Shown here: positions 1 to 6,135 of the stretch, one piece after another
Layout: every line of letters begins with the position of its first letter
Position numbering within the stretch: position 1 is the first letter of the stretch
Assembly (NCBI GenBank): GCA_039934475.1
Contig: JBDTMC010000260.1
Location: 1 to 10,898 of the forward strand
DNA from: JBDTMC01 sp039934475
GTDB taxonomy: Bacteria; Acidobacteriota; Terriglobia; Bryobacterales; Bryobacteraceae
Length of the DNA: 10,898 bases
Direction of reading: 5' to 3'
Program-made: the position numbers and the translations under genes
The notes under the pieces: generated by a model
Told to the model about the DNA's origin: nothing
Seen by the model: the letters and a program-made list of their open reading frames with translations, nothing else
Database searches by the model: none

Positions 1-418
1 GTCGGCCGACGTACTGTTGAAGCGTTCCCTTCCACGAGATCGGCATTGCGAGGAAAAGCGTGTCGAGCCGTGCGTCATCGAATCCTTCGCCGATGTAACT
101 TCCCGTCGCTGCTTTCTCCCTATACCACCTTTGAGGACGATGATTCCGAACCCGGCCGACCAGTGCTGTCTCGATCTGGGTGATGTGTTCCGTCCGTCCC
201 GTTAAGACGAGCGGCGAGCGTCCTTGGTCCATCGCGCAAACAACGTCATTGACGATGAGGATGTTGCGGGCTTCGTCCGTAGTCAGCGCGGCATAAATGC
301 CCTGGATGGCTGGCGCCCCGGCACTCGCCATCCGGAAATCCGCAATTCTCGGAATGACGACATGGTTGAACGGAGTTGAAGATGGGAAACGCACTGCCGT
401 TCTTATGGACGGTTGGAT
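1..418 (-). pseudogene. Decayed C-terminal part of a TOTE-conflict-type DEAD/DEAH helicase (runs off the left edge)
   Basis: The minus-strand frame ending at base 2 has no stop from 418 down to the window edge. Read in order it gives TPFNHVVIPR, ALTTDEARNILIVNDV, GRSPLVLTGRTEHI, then IGEGFDDARLDTLFLAMPIS and WKGTLQQYVGR. As remembered from the family, these are the consecutive landmarks of the second RecA-like domain of the SF2 helicase in TOTE conflict proteins (primase-helicase fusions). The helicase N-terminal half, with Walker A and DEAH, is absent: in-frame stops lie just upstream of 418 and no helicase signal continues. The copy is damaged. Between about 105 and 150 the conserved VLKGGIGRKQRR segment is in a different minus frame, and the roughly 20 residues normally separating it from ATGSYIGEG are missing. 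That implies a small shift plus an out-of-frame deletion. The 3' end lies outside the window. It is probably non-functional. Confidence 0.75.
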
Positions 419-524
419 TCACGTTCAGGTAGAGGACCGCGAAGGCAAGCATTGGTTCATCCGGCTTTGGCCCGCAGTCGAATGAAGCTCACTTTCAGAA
501 ACCTGTTGGAGCGTATCGGGAAGA

Positions 525-914
525 TTACCAGATCCACTTCACATCGTACTGATGGATTCGTTCATCGTTCGTCACCAGCACCATGTCTTCCAGCTTCGCC
601 TGGGCGACCATCATTCGGTCAAACGGATCCTTATGCAGCATGGGCAACCCGTACATCGCGTAGGCATGCGATGCCTCCACCGGCAATACTCGGGCGTCCA
701 AAGTAGCAACCCAGGCGGCTAGGGTCACGCCGGCATCCCGGATCGTGATCGCCCCAATGCTCGCCTTGATCGCCAACTCCCACAGCGCGGCCGCGCTGAT
801 CACGCGCTTGGTTGCGGAATCCTCGCAAAGCCGGTGCGCTTTCCGGGAGAGCCTCTCCGGATCGCGCATTGCCCACACGACTACATGGCTATCCAGCAGG
901 TAGACCCTGCTCAC
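525..914 (-). CDS. vapC: VapC-family PIN-domain ribonuclease toxin
   Basis: A 129-residue single PIN domain, normal length for VapC. These toxins are Mg-dependent endoribonucleases that cleave tRNA or rRNA and are inhibited by the partner antitoxin. The expected acidic residues are present: D8 in LLDSHV, E46 in ALWELAIK, D96 and D99 in HKDPFDRM, and D117 in VTNDERI. The HKDPFDR signature places it in the large subgroup that pairs with Phd/YefM-type antitoxins. The start is GTG at 914, overlapping the stop of the upstream vapB gene in a GTGA tetranucleotide, so translation is probably coupled. The catalytic set is complete, so the toxin looks intact. The RNA target cannot be inferred from sequence. 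Confidence 0.93.
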   Translation of the reverse strand: MSRVYLLDSHVVVWAMRDPERLSRKAHRLCEDSATKRVISAAALWELAIKASIGAITIRDAGVTLAAWVATLDARVLPVEASHAYAMYGLPMLHKDPFDRMMVAQAKLEDMVLVTNDERIHQYDVKWIW

Positions 915-1159
915 AGCTTGCCGCCGAATAAGGCGTCTACCTCTTCATCCGACATGCCCTTCTCCCATCCCGGTGTTTCGGTGACCATGTCCCGCCACAA
1001 ACCCAGCGGGATCTTCTCCGTCTTCGCCTTCTCCCGGTAGGGGACTAGCTGAGCCACTGGCTTGCCGGCCCGCATGATGACCACTTCCACCCCACGCGCC
1101 GTCTGCGCCAGCAGCTTCGACAGATTTGACTTGGCTTCGTGCACATTATAACTGGGCAT
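911..1159 (-). CDS. vapB: Phd/YefM-type antitoxin (VapB role)
   Basis: An 82-residue antitoxin. The N-terminal half (NVHEAKSNLSKLLAQ, then VVIMRAGKPVAQLVP) is the Phd/YefM DNA-binding dimer fold. The tail from about residue 48 ends in SDEEVDALFGGKL, the acidic helix type that inserts into the PIN active site. The ATG at 1159 is preceded by AAGGA seven bases upstream, a good ribosome binding site. The gene is first in a two-gene operon and overlaps vapC by 4 nt. A perfect inverted repeat 11 bp upstream of the start is a likely binding site for the VapBC complex, the usual autorepression design. The antitoxin fold is Phd-like rather than AbrB- or RHH-like, so 'VapB' describes its role and not its fold. 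Confidence 0.93.
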   Translation of the reverse strand: MPSYNVHEAKSNLSKLLAQTARGVEVVIMRAGKPVAQLVPYREKAKTEKIPLGLWRDMVTETPGWEKGMSDEEVDALFGGKL

Positions 1160-1169
1160 GGATCTTCCT

Positions 1170-1188
1170 TAGCCCGCTCAACGGGCTA
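1170..1188. promoter_or_regulatory. Candidate vapBC operator (inverted repeat)
   Basis: TAGCCCG and CGGGCTA form a perfect 7-bp inverted repeat around a 5-base centre (CTCAA). It starts 11 bp upstream of the vapB ATG and lies inside the divergent space shared with the SNF2 helicase gene. Phd-type antitoxins bind such short palindromes to autorepress. The position fits, but the assignment to VapBC is inference. As RNA it could also form a small hairpin near the vapB ribosome binding site. Confidence 0.5.
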
Positions 1189-1230
1189 ACTCCATTCTCT
1201 CACGGCCGATTGGCCTCCCCACGCATAGGC

Positions 1231-1236
1231 TACACT
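1231..1236 (+). promoter_or_regulatory. Possible -10 element of the SNF2-SWIM operon
   Basis: TACACT resembles a sigma-70 -10 box. It lies six bases upstream of the in-frame TTG at 1243, where the transcript would be expected to start. A TTGGCC at 1210-1215 could be a -35, but the 15-bp spacing is short. If used, the mRNA would be essentially leaderless at TTG. Confidence 0.3.
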
Positions 1237-1242
1237 AACGGC

Positions 1243-3939
1243 TTGCAGGACGGACGCCCGATCTCTCTAGATATCACCCTCACTCCCCACGGCCGGCTCG
1301 CTCTCATCCACGACGCCGTCGCTCCGGCGCTGGACAACGCACTCACGCAACGCCTCACGCAGGCATTCGAGCGCGGGCCGGGCCACGGCCTGCTTCTTCT
1401 GGGCGTCAGCGAAGCCGGCACCGTCTTGCCGCCGGTGCTCTCCTATTGGCGCGAATTCGCCGTGCGCTATGTCACCTCCCTCTGCACACAGCAGGATGGC
1501 GGGACACATGCCGCGCCTCCCGCGGACAGAGAACTCGATCACTTGGCGATGGTCGCGCCTCCCATGATGGGCGCCGAATATCTGACGACCGCCGTGCTCC
1601 AATCCCTTTGGCGGGATATTGACGCAGCCTTGGGGATTGAACTGGCCGAATCCAAATGCGGCGTCCAGGATTTCCTCAAACAGCGGAATCCCGCGTGGAA
1701 CCTGGTGGGCCGCGTGCACTTCAACGTAGCCGAGAACCGTGCGGATCCGGATCACCCTTTCGCATTTCTGGCCACCTACACCACGCGGCTTTCGGCACAT
1801 GCCAAAGCACAACACTTGCCTCTGGGACAGGCGCTCCGGGAGTACTCGGGTGCGGGCAACAAGGACCGCCTACTCTCGCTTCTGGTGCCGGTTCAGAGGG
1901 CGTCGGAGACGTGCCCGTGGCTCAAGGAGATGATCGACGCGGGTGAGATTTTTCATCCCTTACGCTGGACGCCGCATGAGACCTTGCGGCTTTTGCGGGA
2001 CGTCCCCCGATTGGAAGCAGCGGGCGTGGTGGTCCGCATGCCGGCGGGATGGGGAGGCAGTCGGCCCCCGCGGCCGCGCGTTACCGGCACTGTGGGAACC
2101 AGGCAACCCTCCGGACTGGGACAGGGCGCGCTGCTGGATTTCCAAATGGACGTCACGGTGGATGGTGAACCACTCACCGCCACCGAGATCCGCGAGTTGC
2201 TGGCGAAGACCGAAGGGCTCGCTCTGGTTCGAGGGCGCTGGATCGAACTCGACCGCGACCACTTGCAGGGAATGCTGGCGCGCTTCCGCGAACTGGAGCG
2301 CATCGCCAAGGCCAACGGACTGGGGTTCGGCGAAGCTATGCGGTTGCTGGCCGGCGCCGACGTCAACGCGAAGGATCAGCCGCTGGCGGAGCAGGCCGAT
2401 TGGACGCAGGTGGTCGCCGGCCCTTGGTTGGCCCAGATGTTGCAGGGTCTGCGCGATCCGCAGGCGCTGGCGCAGGTGGATCCGGGCGAGGAGCTGAAAG
2501 GCACCTTGCGTCCTTACCAGCAGGCCGGCGTCCGATGGCTCCATTTCCTTTCCAAACTGGGCCTGGGCGCATGCCTGGCCGACGATATGGGACTCGGCAA
2601 GACCATCCAGGTGCTGTCGCTCCTGCTGGTTTTGAAACGAGAAGAAAGTGCCAATCCGCAGCCTAGCCTGTTAATCGCGCCGGCTTCGCTGCTGGCCAAC
2701 TGGGCGGCGGAAATCGACCGCTTCGCTCCGGGCTTGAAGGCCCTCATCGCACATCCCTCGGCGCTGGCGGCTGCGGAACTGAAGGCGTTCGACACCGCGA
2801 AGTTGCAAGGCATTGACCTGGTCATTACCAGCTACGGTTCGCTGCTGCGCATGCCTTGGCTTTCTGAAGTGCCGTGGCGCCTGGCGGTGCTGGATGAAGC
2901 GCAGGCGATTAAGAATCCCGATTCCAAACAAACCCGCGCCGTCAAACAAGTGAAGGCGGGAGCCCGTCTCGCGCTGACCGGAACGCCCGTGGAGAACAGC
3001 CTGGGCGACCTCTGGTCGATCTTCGATTTCGTCAATCCAGGCCTGCTCGGGACTTCGAAAGAATTCGCCGGCTTCGCCAAGCGTTTGGCCGATCGCCCCC
3101 AGGGGTATGGGCCGTTGCGCGAACTCGTGCGGCCGTATATTTTGCGGCGCCTGAAGACCGACAAAACGGTGATCGCGGACTTGCCCGATAAAACCGAAAT
3201 CAAAGCCTACTGCCCGCTGAGCCGTCCCCAAGCCGCACTTTATGAACAGGCGGTGAAGGAGCTGGCCGCGCAAATTGCCGATACTTCGGGGATCCAGCGC
3301 AAAGGCATGGTGCTTGCGTACCTGATGCGTTTGAAGCAGATCTGCAACCACCCCTCGCAATGGCTGGGCGATGGCGCGTGGAGCGAGGCCGACAGTGGCA
3401 AATGGGCGCGCCTGCGCGAGCTTGCCGAAGTGGTGGCGGCCAAGCAGGAGAAGATGCTCGTGTTTACCCAGTTCCGCGAAGTTACCGCGCCGCTGGCTGC
3501 TTTCCTCGGCTCGGTATTCCAGCGGCCAGGCTTGGTGCTGCACGGAGAAACCGAGGTCAAGAAGCGCAAGGACCTGGTTCGCCGCTTCCAGGAAGACGAA
3601 TCCGTCGGCTTTTTCGTACTGTCGCTGAAGGCGGGTGGGGCCGGGCTGAACCTGACTGCAGCGTCGCACGTAGTGCATTTCGACCGCTGGTGGAATCCGG
3701 CGGTCGAGAATCAGGCGACCGATCGTGCGTTCCGCATCGGCCAAACCAAAAACGTGCTGGTCCACAAGTTTGTTTGCCGTGGTACCGTGGAGGAAAAAAT
3801 CGACCAGCTGATTGAATCCAAGCGCCACCTCTCGCAAGAGTTACTGGAGGGCGGTGCGGGTGTCCTGCTGACGGAAATGAAGGACGACGAAATCCTCAAG
3901 CTAGTAGCGTTGGATCTCAATAAGGCCTTTAGGGAGTAA
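1243..3939 (+). CDS. SNF2-family DEAD/DEAH-box helicase (bacterial HepA/RapA-like, SWIM-partnered)
   Basis: From the TTG at 1243 the protein has 898 residues. SNF2 proteins are ATP-driven double-stranded DNA translocases that remodel protein-DNA complexes. The N-terminal 400 or so residues match the bacterial SNF2 helicase-associated region (LLDFQMDVTVDGEPLT, then LVRGRWIELD). The ATPase follows: Walker A DDMGLGKT at about 447-454, motif II DEAQ at 551, motif III LTGTP at 578, RRLKTDK, KQICNHP, motif V SLKAGGAGLNLTAA from 794, and motif VI QATDRAFRIGQ at 824-834. All key motifs are intact. The frame is open back to a TTG at 1126, but that start has no ribosome binding site and would run antisense over the vapB start. 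TTG 1210 and TTG 1243 are the alternatives, and I prefer 1243 because conserved-looking sequence (ISLDITLTPHGRL) begins right after it. The SWIM gene follows after 3 nt. Start certainty is low; identity is high. Confidence 0.93.
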   Translation: MQDGRPISLDITLTPHGRLALIHDAVAPALDNALTQRLTQAFERGPGHGLLLLGVSEAGTVLPPVLSYWREFAVRYVTSLCTQQDGGTHAAPPADRELDHLAMVAPPMMGAEYLTTAVLQSLWRDIDAALGIELAESKCGVQDFLKQRNPAWNLVGRVHFNVAENRADPDHPFAFLATYTTRLSAHAKAQHLPLGQALREYSGAGNKDRLLSLLVPVQRASETCPWLKEMIDAGEIFHPLRWTPHETLRLLRDVPRLEAAGVVVRMPAGWGGSRPPRPRVTGTVGTRQPSGLGQGALLDFQMDVTVDGEPLTATEIRELLAKTEGLALVRGRWIELDRDHLQGMLARFRELERIAKANGLGFGEAMRLLAGADVNAKDQPLAEQADWTQVVAGPWLAQMLQGLRDPQALAQVDPGEELKGTLRPYQQAGVRWLHFLSKLGLGACLADDMGLGKTIQVLSLLLVLKREESANPQPSLLIAPASLLANWAAEIDRFAPGLKALIAHPSALAAAELKAFDTAKLQGIDLVITSYGSLLRMPWLSEVPWRLAVLDEAQAIKNPDSKQTRAVKQVKAGARLALTGTPVENSLGDLWSIFDFVNPGLLGTSKEFAGFAKRLADRPQGYGPLRELVRPYILRRLKTDKTVIADLPDKTEIKAYCPLSRPQAALYEQAVKELAAQIADTSGIQRKGMVLAYLMRLKQICNHPSQWLGDGAWSEADSGKWARLRELAEVVAAKQEKMLVFTQFREVTAPLAAFLGSVFQRPGLVLHGETEVKKRKDLVRRFQEDESVGFFVLSLKAGGAGLNLTAASHVVHFDRWWNPAVENQATDRAFRIGQTKNVLVHKFVCRGTVEEKIDQLIESKRHLSQELLEGGAGVLLTEMKDDEILKLVALDLNKAFRE

Positions 3940-3942
3940 TCG

Positions 3943-4782
3943 ATGCGGTATGAAGATTGGGCATTCCCGCGGTATATCCCAGTTGCGGAACGCCGCCGCA
4001 AGGCGCTGCGTGCAATGGAGAAGCGCAACAAACAGGGGCACTCCGTTTCCTCTGTCATCATCGAAGGCCGGACCATCGCCAAGACATTTTGGGGCAAGGC
4101 ATGGTGCGACAATCTGGAGCGCTACAGCGACTATGCAAACCGTCTGCCGCGCGGGCGAACCTATGTGCGCAACGGGTCTGTGGTGGATTTGCAGATTAAG
4201 CCCGGCGAGATCCACGCGCACGTCAGCGGCTCAAGCTTGTACGAAGTCACTCTGAAAGTGACGCCGGTTGCGAAAGCGCATTGGAATTCCATTTGCACTG
4301 ATTGCGCGGGTACCATCGATTCGCTTGTTGAGTTATTGCAAGGGCGCTTGTCCAAGAGCGTGATGGAGCGCATCTGCAGGCAGGGCCAGGGATTGTTTCC
4401 TTCGCCGGCCGAGATTCGACTTTCCTGCAGTTGCCCTGATTGGGCGGACATGTGCAAGCACGTCGCGGCGGTGCTGTACGGTGTCGGCGCCCGGTTCGAC
4501 AAGCAGCCCGAACTACTCTTCCGTTTGCGGGGCGTGGATGAAAAGGAATTGATCGCAGGCGCGAGCAAGGCGGCCCCCTTGTCCAAGCAGAGCCCGTCGG
4601 CTGGCAAGGTGCTGGCAGACGAAGACCTCGCCGCGATGTTCGGCCTGGATATGGCGACGGACGCGAGTGCCGGAGAGGCGCCGTCTTCTCCGCAGCGGGC
4701 CAAGAAAGCAGCGGCAGCAAAAAAGCCCGCTAAAAAGAAGAGTGCACCGAAGAAAACCGCAATCAAGCCTCGCAAGCGATAG
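3943..4782 (+). CDS. SWIM zinc-finger protein with lysine/alanine-rich C-terminal tail
   Basis: A 279-residue protein. The SWIM zinc-binding motif CxCx6CxH is seen at C162, C164, C171 and H173 (SCSCPDWADMCKHVAAVLYG). SWIM domains mediate DNA or protein binding, and bacterial SWIM proteins are commonly encoded beside an SNF2 helicase, as in the B. subtilis ywqA/ywqB pair, so it is probably an accessory subunit of the upstream helicase. Earlier residues contain the typical lead-in FWGKAWCDNLERYSDYANRL. The last 28 residues (252-279) are half Lys/Arg (11 K, 3 R) with interspersed Ala and Pro, resembling a histone H1 tail and suggesting non-specific DNA binding. The ATG has AGGGAG six bases upstream, lying in the last codons of the helicase gene, and only 3 nt separate the two genes, so they are almost certainly co-translated. 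Confidence 0.92.
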   Translation: MRYEDWAFPRYIPVAERRRKALRAMEKRNKQGHSVSSVIIEGRTIAKTFWGKAWCDNLERYSDYANRLPRGRTYVRNGSVVDLQIKPGEIHAHVSGSSLYEVTLKVTPVAKAHWNSICTDCAGTIDSLVELLQGRLSKSVMERICRQGQGLFPSPAEIRLSCSCPDWADMCKHVAAVLYGVGARFDKQPELLFRLRGVDEKELIAGASKAAPLSKQSPSAGKVLADEDLAAMFGLDMATDASAGEAPSSPQRAKKAAAAKKPAKKKSAPKKTAIKPRKR

Positions 4783-4823
4783 CAGCGAGCCGCCAGCCGC
4801 AACTCGCGCAAGTGGTCAGGCTC

Positions 4824-4918
4824 GAAAAATGGGGACTGGCATGACTTTCCGACGCCGGTAAGCTACTGTAAATAAAGTAGTTACCCAGGGAGGAAACTCG
4901 TGCCTGTCCCCATTTTTC
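4824..4918. repeat. 95-bp imperfect palindrome, REP/MITE-like
   Basis: The ends are 21-bp inverted repeats matching at 19 positions: left arm 4824-4844, right arm 4898-4918, with core ATGGGGAC and its complement GTCCCCAT. Inside, TTTCC (4846-4850) pairs with GGAAA (4892-4896), and GGTAA-g-CTACT (4857-4867) pairs with AGTAGTTACC (4876-4885) around an 8-base loop. The whole unit can therefore fold into one long interrupted hairpin. It occupies the gap between two convergent genes, where REP/BIME-type elements usually sit, and could act as a bidirectional terminator. It encodes nothing. GGGGACNGGCA-type palindromes are, from memory, often dispersed and linked to Y1 (REP-associated) transposases. 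No second copy occurs in this window, so the mobile label is inference. Confidence 0.7.
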
Positions 4919-4944
4919 CGGCACACGGCGTTGCCCCCGGGCTG

Positions 4945-5058
4945 CTAGAGTTGGAGGGCCAGAACACATCGATCTGATTCCAGGAAATCATGAATCCGCA
5001 GTGCTTCGCGTCGCAGAAGTTGTTCGATCACCCTGGCAGGGAAATTGCACCGTTCAAT
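4945..5058 (-). pseudogene. Out-of-frame C-terminal remainder of the DUF5615 toxin gene
   Basis: This is the continuation of the upstream DUF5615 gene in another minus frame. From 5058 it reads IERCNFPARVIEQLLRREAL followed by RIHDFLESD and ends at TAG 4945-4947. This matches the usual family C-terminus after PPKVI (a W-[LI]-x-R-x-G-N segment, then a helix with IExLLRR). In the annotated frame translation stops after PPKVIRD. Dropping one base in the CGGG at 5059-5062 joins the two frames into a protein of about 111 residues, the normal family length. Either a real one-base insertion has truncated the gene or there is a sequencing error in a short G run. Confidence 0.75.
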
Positions 5059-5281
5059 CCCGGATGACCTTAGGCGGCGGACCAAGGCGTTCGGCCAAGT
5101 GCACGAAATCCCGATCGGTGCTGACCACCGCAGTAAAGTCTAAGTTCCTGGCCCAATCGAAAATGAACGGATCGGATGCACCGACGAGATCGTGATCGTA
5201 CACCGTCTCAAGTCCGGGGAGGATGTCCGCGAGCTTCCGAATTAGTTTCGGGGAGAGATTCTGGTCCAGCAGGAGGCGCAC
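5054..5281 (-). CDS. DUF5615 PIN-like toxin, C-terminally truncated by a frameshift
   Basis: As read, a 75-residue protein. The start MRLLLDQNLSPKLIRKL and the later VVSTDRDFVHLAERLGPPPK are hallmarks of DUF5615 (Mut7-C-like PIN fold), which acts as the toxin of modules paired with DUF433 antitoxins. The acidic residues D6, D37, D56 and D58 are retained. Family members are usually about 110 residues; here the frame breaks at PPKVI and stops two codons later, with the rest present in another frame down to 4945. The start is GTG at 5281, three bases after the stop of the DUF433 gene and without a clear ribosome binding site, so translation is probably coupled. Activity of the truncated product is doubtful. 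If the frameshift is a sequencing error, the intact gene is 4945-5281. Confidence 0.85.
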   Translation of the reverse strand: MRLLLDQNLSPKLIRKLADILPGLETVYDHDLVGASDPFIFDWARNLDFTAVVSTDRDFVHLAERLGPPPKVIRD

Positions 5282-5284
5282 GGG

Positions 5285-5509
5285 TCAGCGGTGGCCGTAA
5301 GCAATGTCGGCCATCTCCGCCGCAAACGCATAGACGGCCGGGAAGTCTTCCTTTTCGAGGCCTGGATGTTCACCAAGGATCTCCTCCTCAGTCATCCCGT
5401 GTGAGAGCCAGCCGAGGACGTCATTGACCGTGATCCGCATGCCGCGTATGCACGGCTTCCCATCCCGCTTTTCGGGCTCAATCGTGATGCGCGGATGCGC
5501 GAACGTCAT
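5285..5509 (-). CDS. DUF433 antitoxin
   Basis: A 74-residue protein from the ATG at 5509. It carries the DUF433 pattern: HPRITIEPEKRDGKPCIRGM, then RITVNDVLGWLSHGMTEEEI, then EHPGLEKEDFPAVYAFAAEM. DUF433 proteins are small helix-turn-helix DNA-binding proteins that serve as antitoxins and repressors for the adjacent DUF5615 toxin, and the gene order here (antitoxin first, 3-nt gap) is typical. The frame is open up to a TTG at 5527 (six more residues), but no ribosome binding site supports it. The ATG is preceded by CATAAT six bases upstream and by GAGG only one base away, so either a leaderless transcript or a very close Shine-Dalgarno is possible. It looks intact, unlike its partner. Confidence 0.9.
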   Translation of the reverse strand: MTFAHPRITIEPEKRDGKPCIRGMRITVNDVLGWLSHGMTEEEILGEHPGLEKEDFPAVYAFAAEMADIAYGHR

Positions 5510-5515
5510 ACCTCG

Positions 5516-5521
5516 ATTATG
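5516..5521 (-). promoter_or_regulatory. Possible -10 element of the DUF433/DUF5615 operon
   Basis: On the minus strand CATAAT occupies 5521-5516 and is followed by six bases and then the ATG at 5509. A transcript starting at the usual distance would begin at or next to the A of the start codon. No convincing -35 hexamer was found upstream. Confidence 0.35.
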
Positions 5522-5527
5522 ACGCAA

Positions 5528-6135
5528 AAGCTTGGCCGCAGCGCTCGCCCACCGCCAAGTAGCGATTGCGGAAACCCACTGCTACCTTACTGAAAACCCA
5601 ACCCATAACGCGTACGAATCCATTGCATAAAAAGTATGGATTGTTCAGGCCGCGGTCCAGGCGACATAATGGCCGGACGAGCCGAAATTGCAATTCACGT
5701 TCACAGACCGAGAGCGATTCCGCGTTGGGATCATTCTTCTCGTCTGCTTGCTCGCCGTTTCCGTCCAGCGGTTCGACGCCGGTTCATATAGCAAGCTCAC
5801 ACAACTAGGGACCGCCTCGCACGCTCTCACAACGCTTCGCCATTCCGGCTCGCAGTCATTCGGCCGGTTGCTCAATCGAAACCGCTTTGAGGTCTCTTCT
5901 CATGGCCGCGCCTCGTGGGCCAATGTCGCCGTCCGCACTGGCTCGCGGCTAACTCTCTCTTCACTTCCGTTCTGCTTCACTTTCCGTGAAGACCCTCTGG
6001 CGGCGCCCGCCTTCACCGGCTTCGGACGCTCCCCGCCTTCTCTCACCATCTAGCGTCGACTGACCTGGACCCTGCACGCCGAAACGCGTTGCCAGTGTGT
6101 CTGCCTGTCCAAGAGCTAATAGGGAGAAGAATGGA
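5528..6135. other. Long non-coding stretch upstream of amtB
   Basis: About 600 bp without a convincing gene. Open frames occur on both strands (for example 5688-6053 plus), but their products are rich in Ser, Arg and His, match no family I know and lack ribosome binding sites. I looked for a sigma-54 promoter (GG-N10-GC) before amtB and found none. The only structure noted is a 7-bp inverted repeat at 5617-5642. The amtB promoter must lie here but I cannot place it. Confidence 0.5.
5617..5642. repeat. 7-bp inverted repeat AATCCAT / ATGGATT
   Basis: Perfect 7-bp arms at 5617-5623 and 5636-5642 around an A-rich 12-base centre, in the non-coding stretch between the DUF433 gene and amtB. It could be a protein-binding site; the loop is long and the stem AT-rich for a terminator. 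No role can be assigned. Confidence 0.3.

Noticed and set aside
17..205. Plus-strand frame of 62 codons at the left edge
   Set aside because: It is the antisense of the helicase relic, whose minus-strand reading has recognisable conserved segments.
1126..1242. N-terminal extension of the SNF2 helicase to TTG 1126
   Set aside because: It overlaps the vapB start and promoter on the other strand, has no ribosome binding site, and its peptide is not helicase-like.
2671..3837. 388-codon minus-strand frame inside the SNF2 gene
   Set aside because: It is a shadow of the SNF2 gene, which carries all helicase motifs; the shadow product matches no family I know.
5688..6053. 121-codon plus-strand frame with one hydrophobic segment (VGIILLVCLLAVSV)
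   Set aside because: It starts with TTG without a ribosome binding site, and the rest is low-complexity Ser/Arg/Leu sequence with no recognisable domain.
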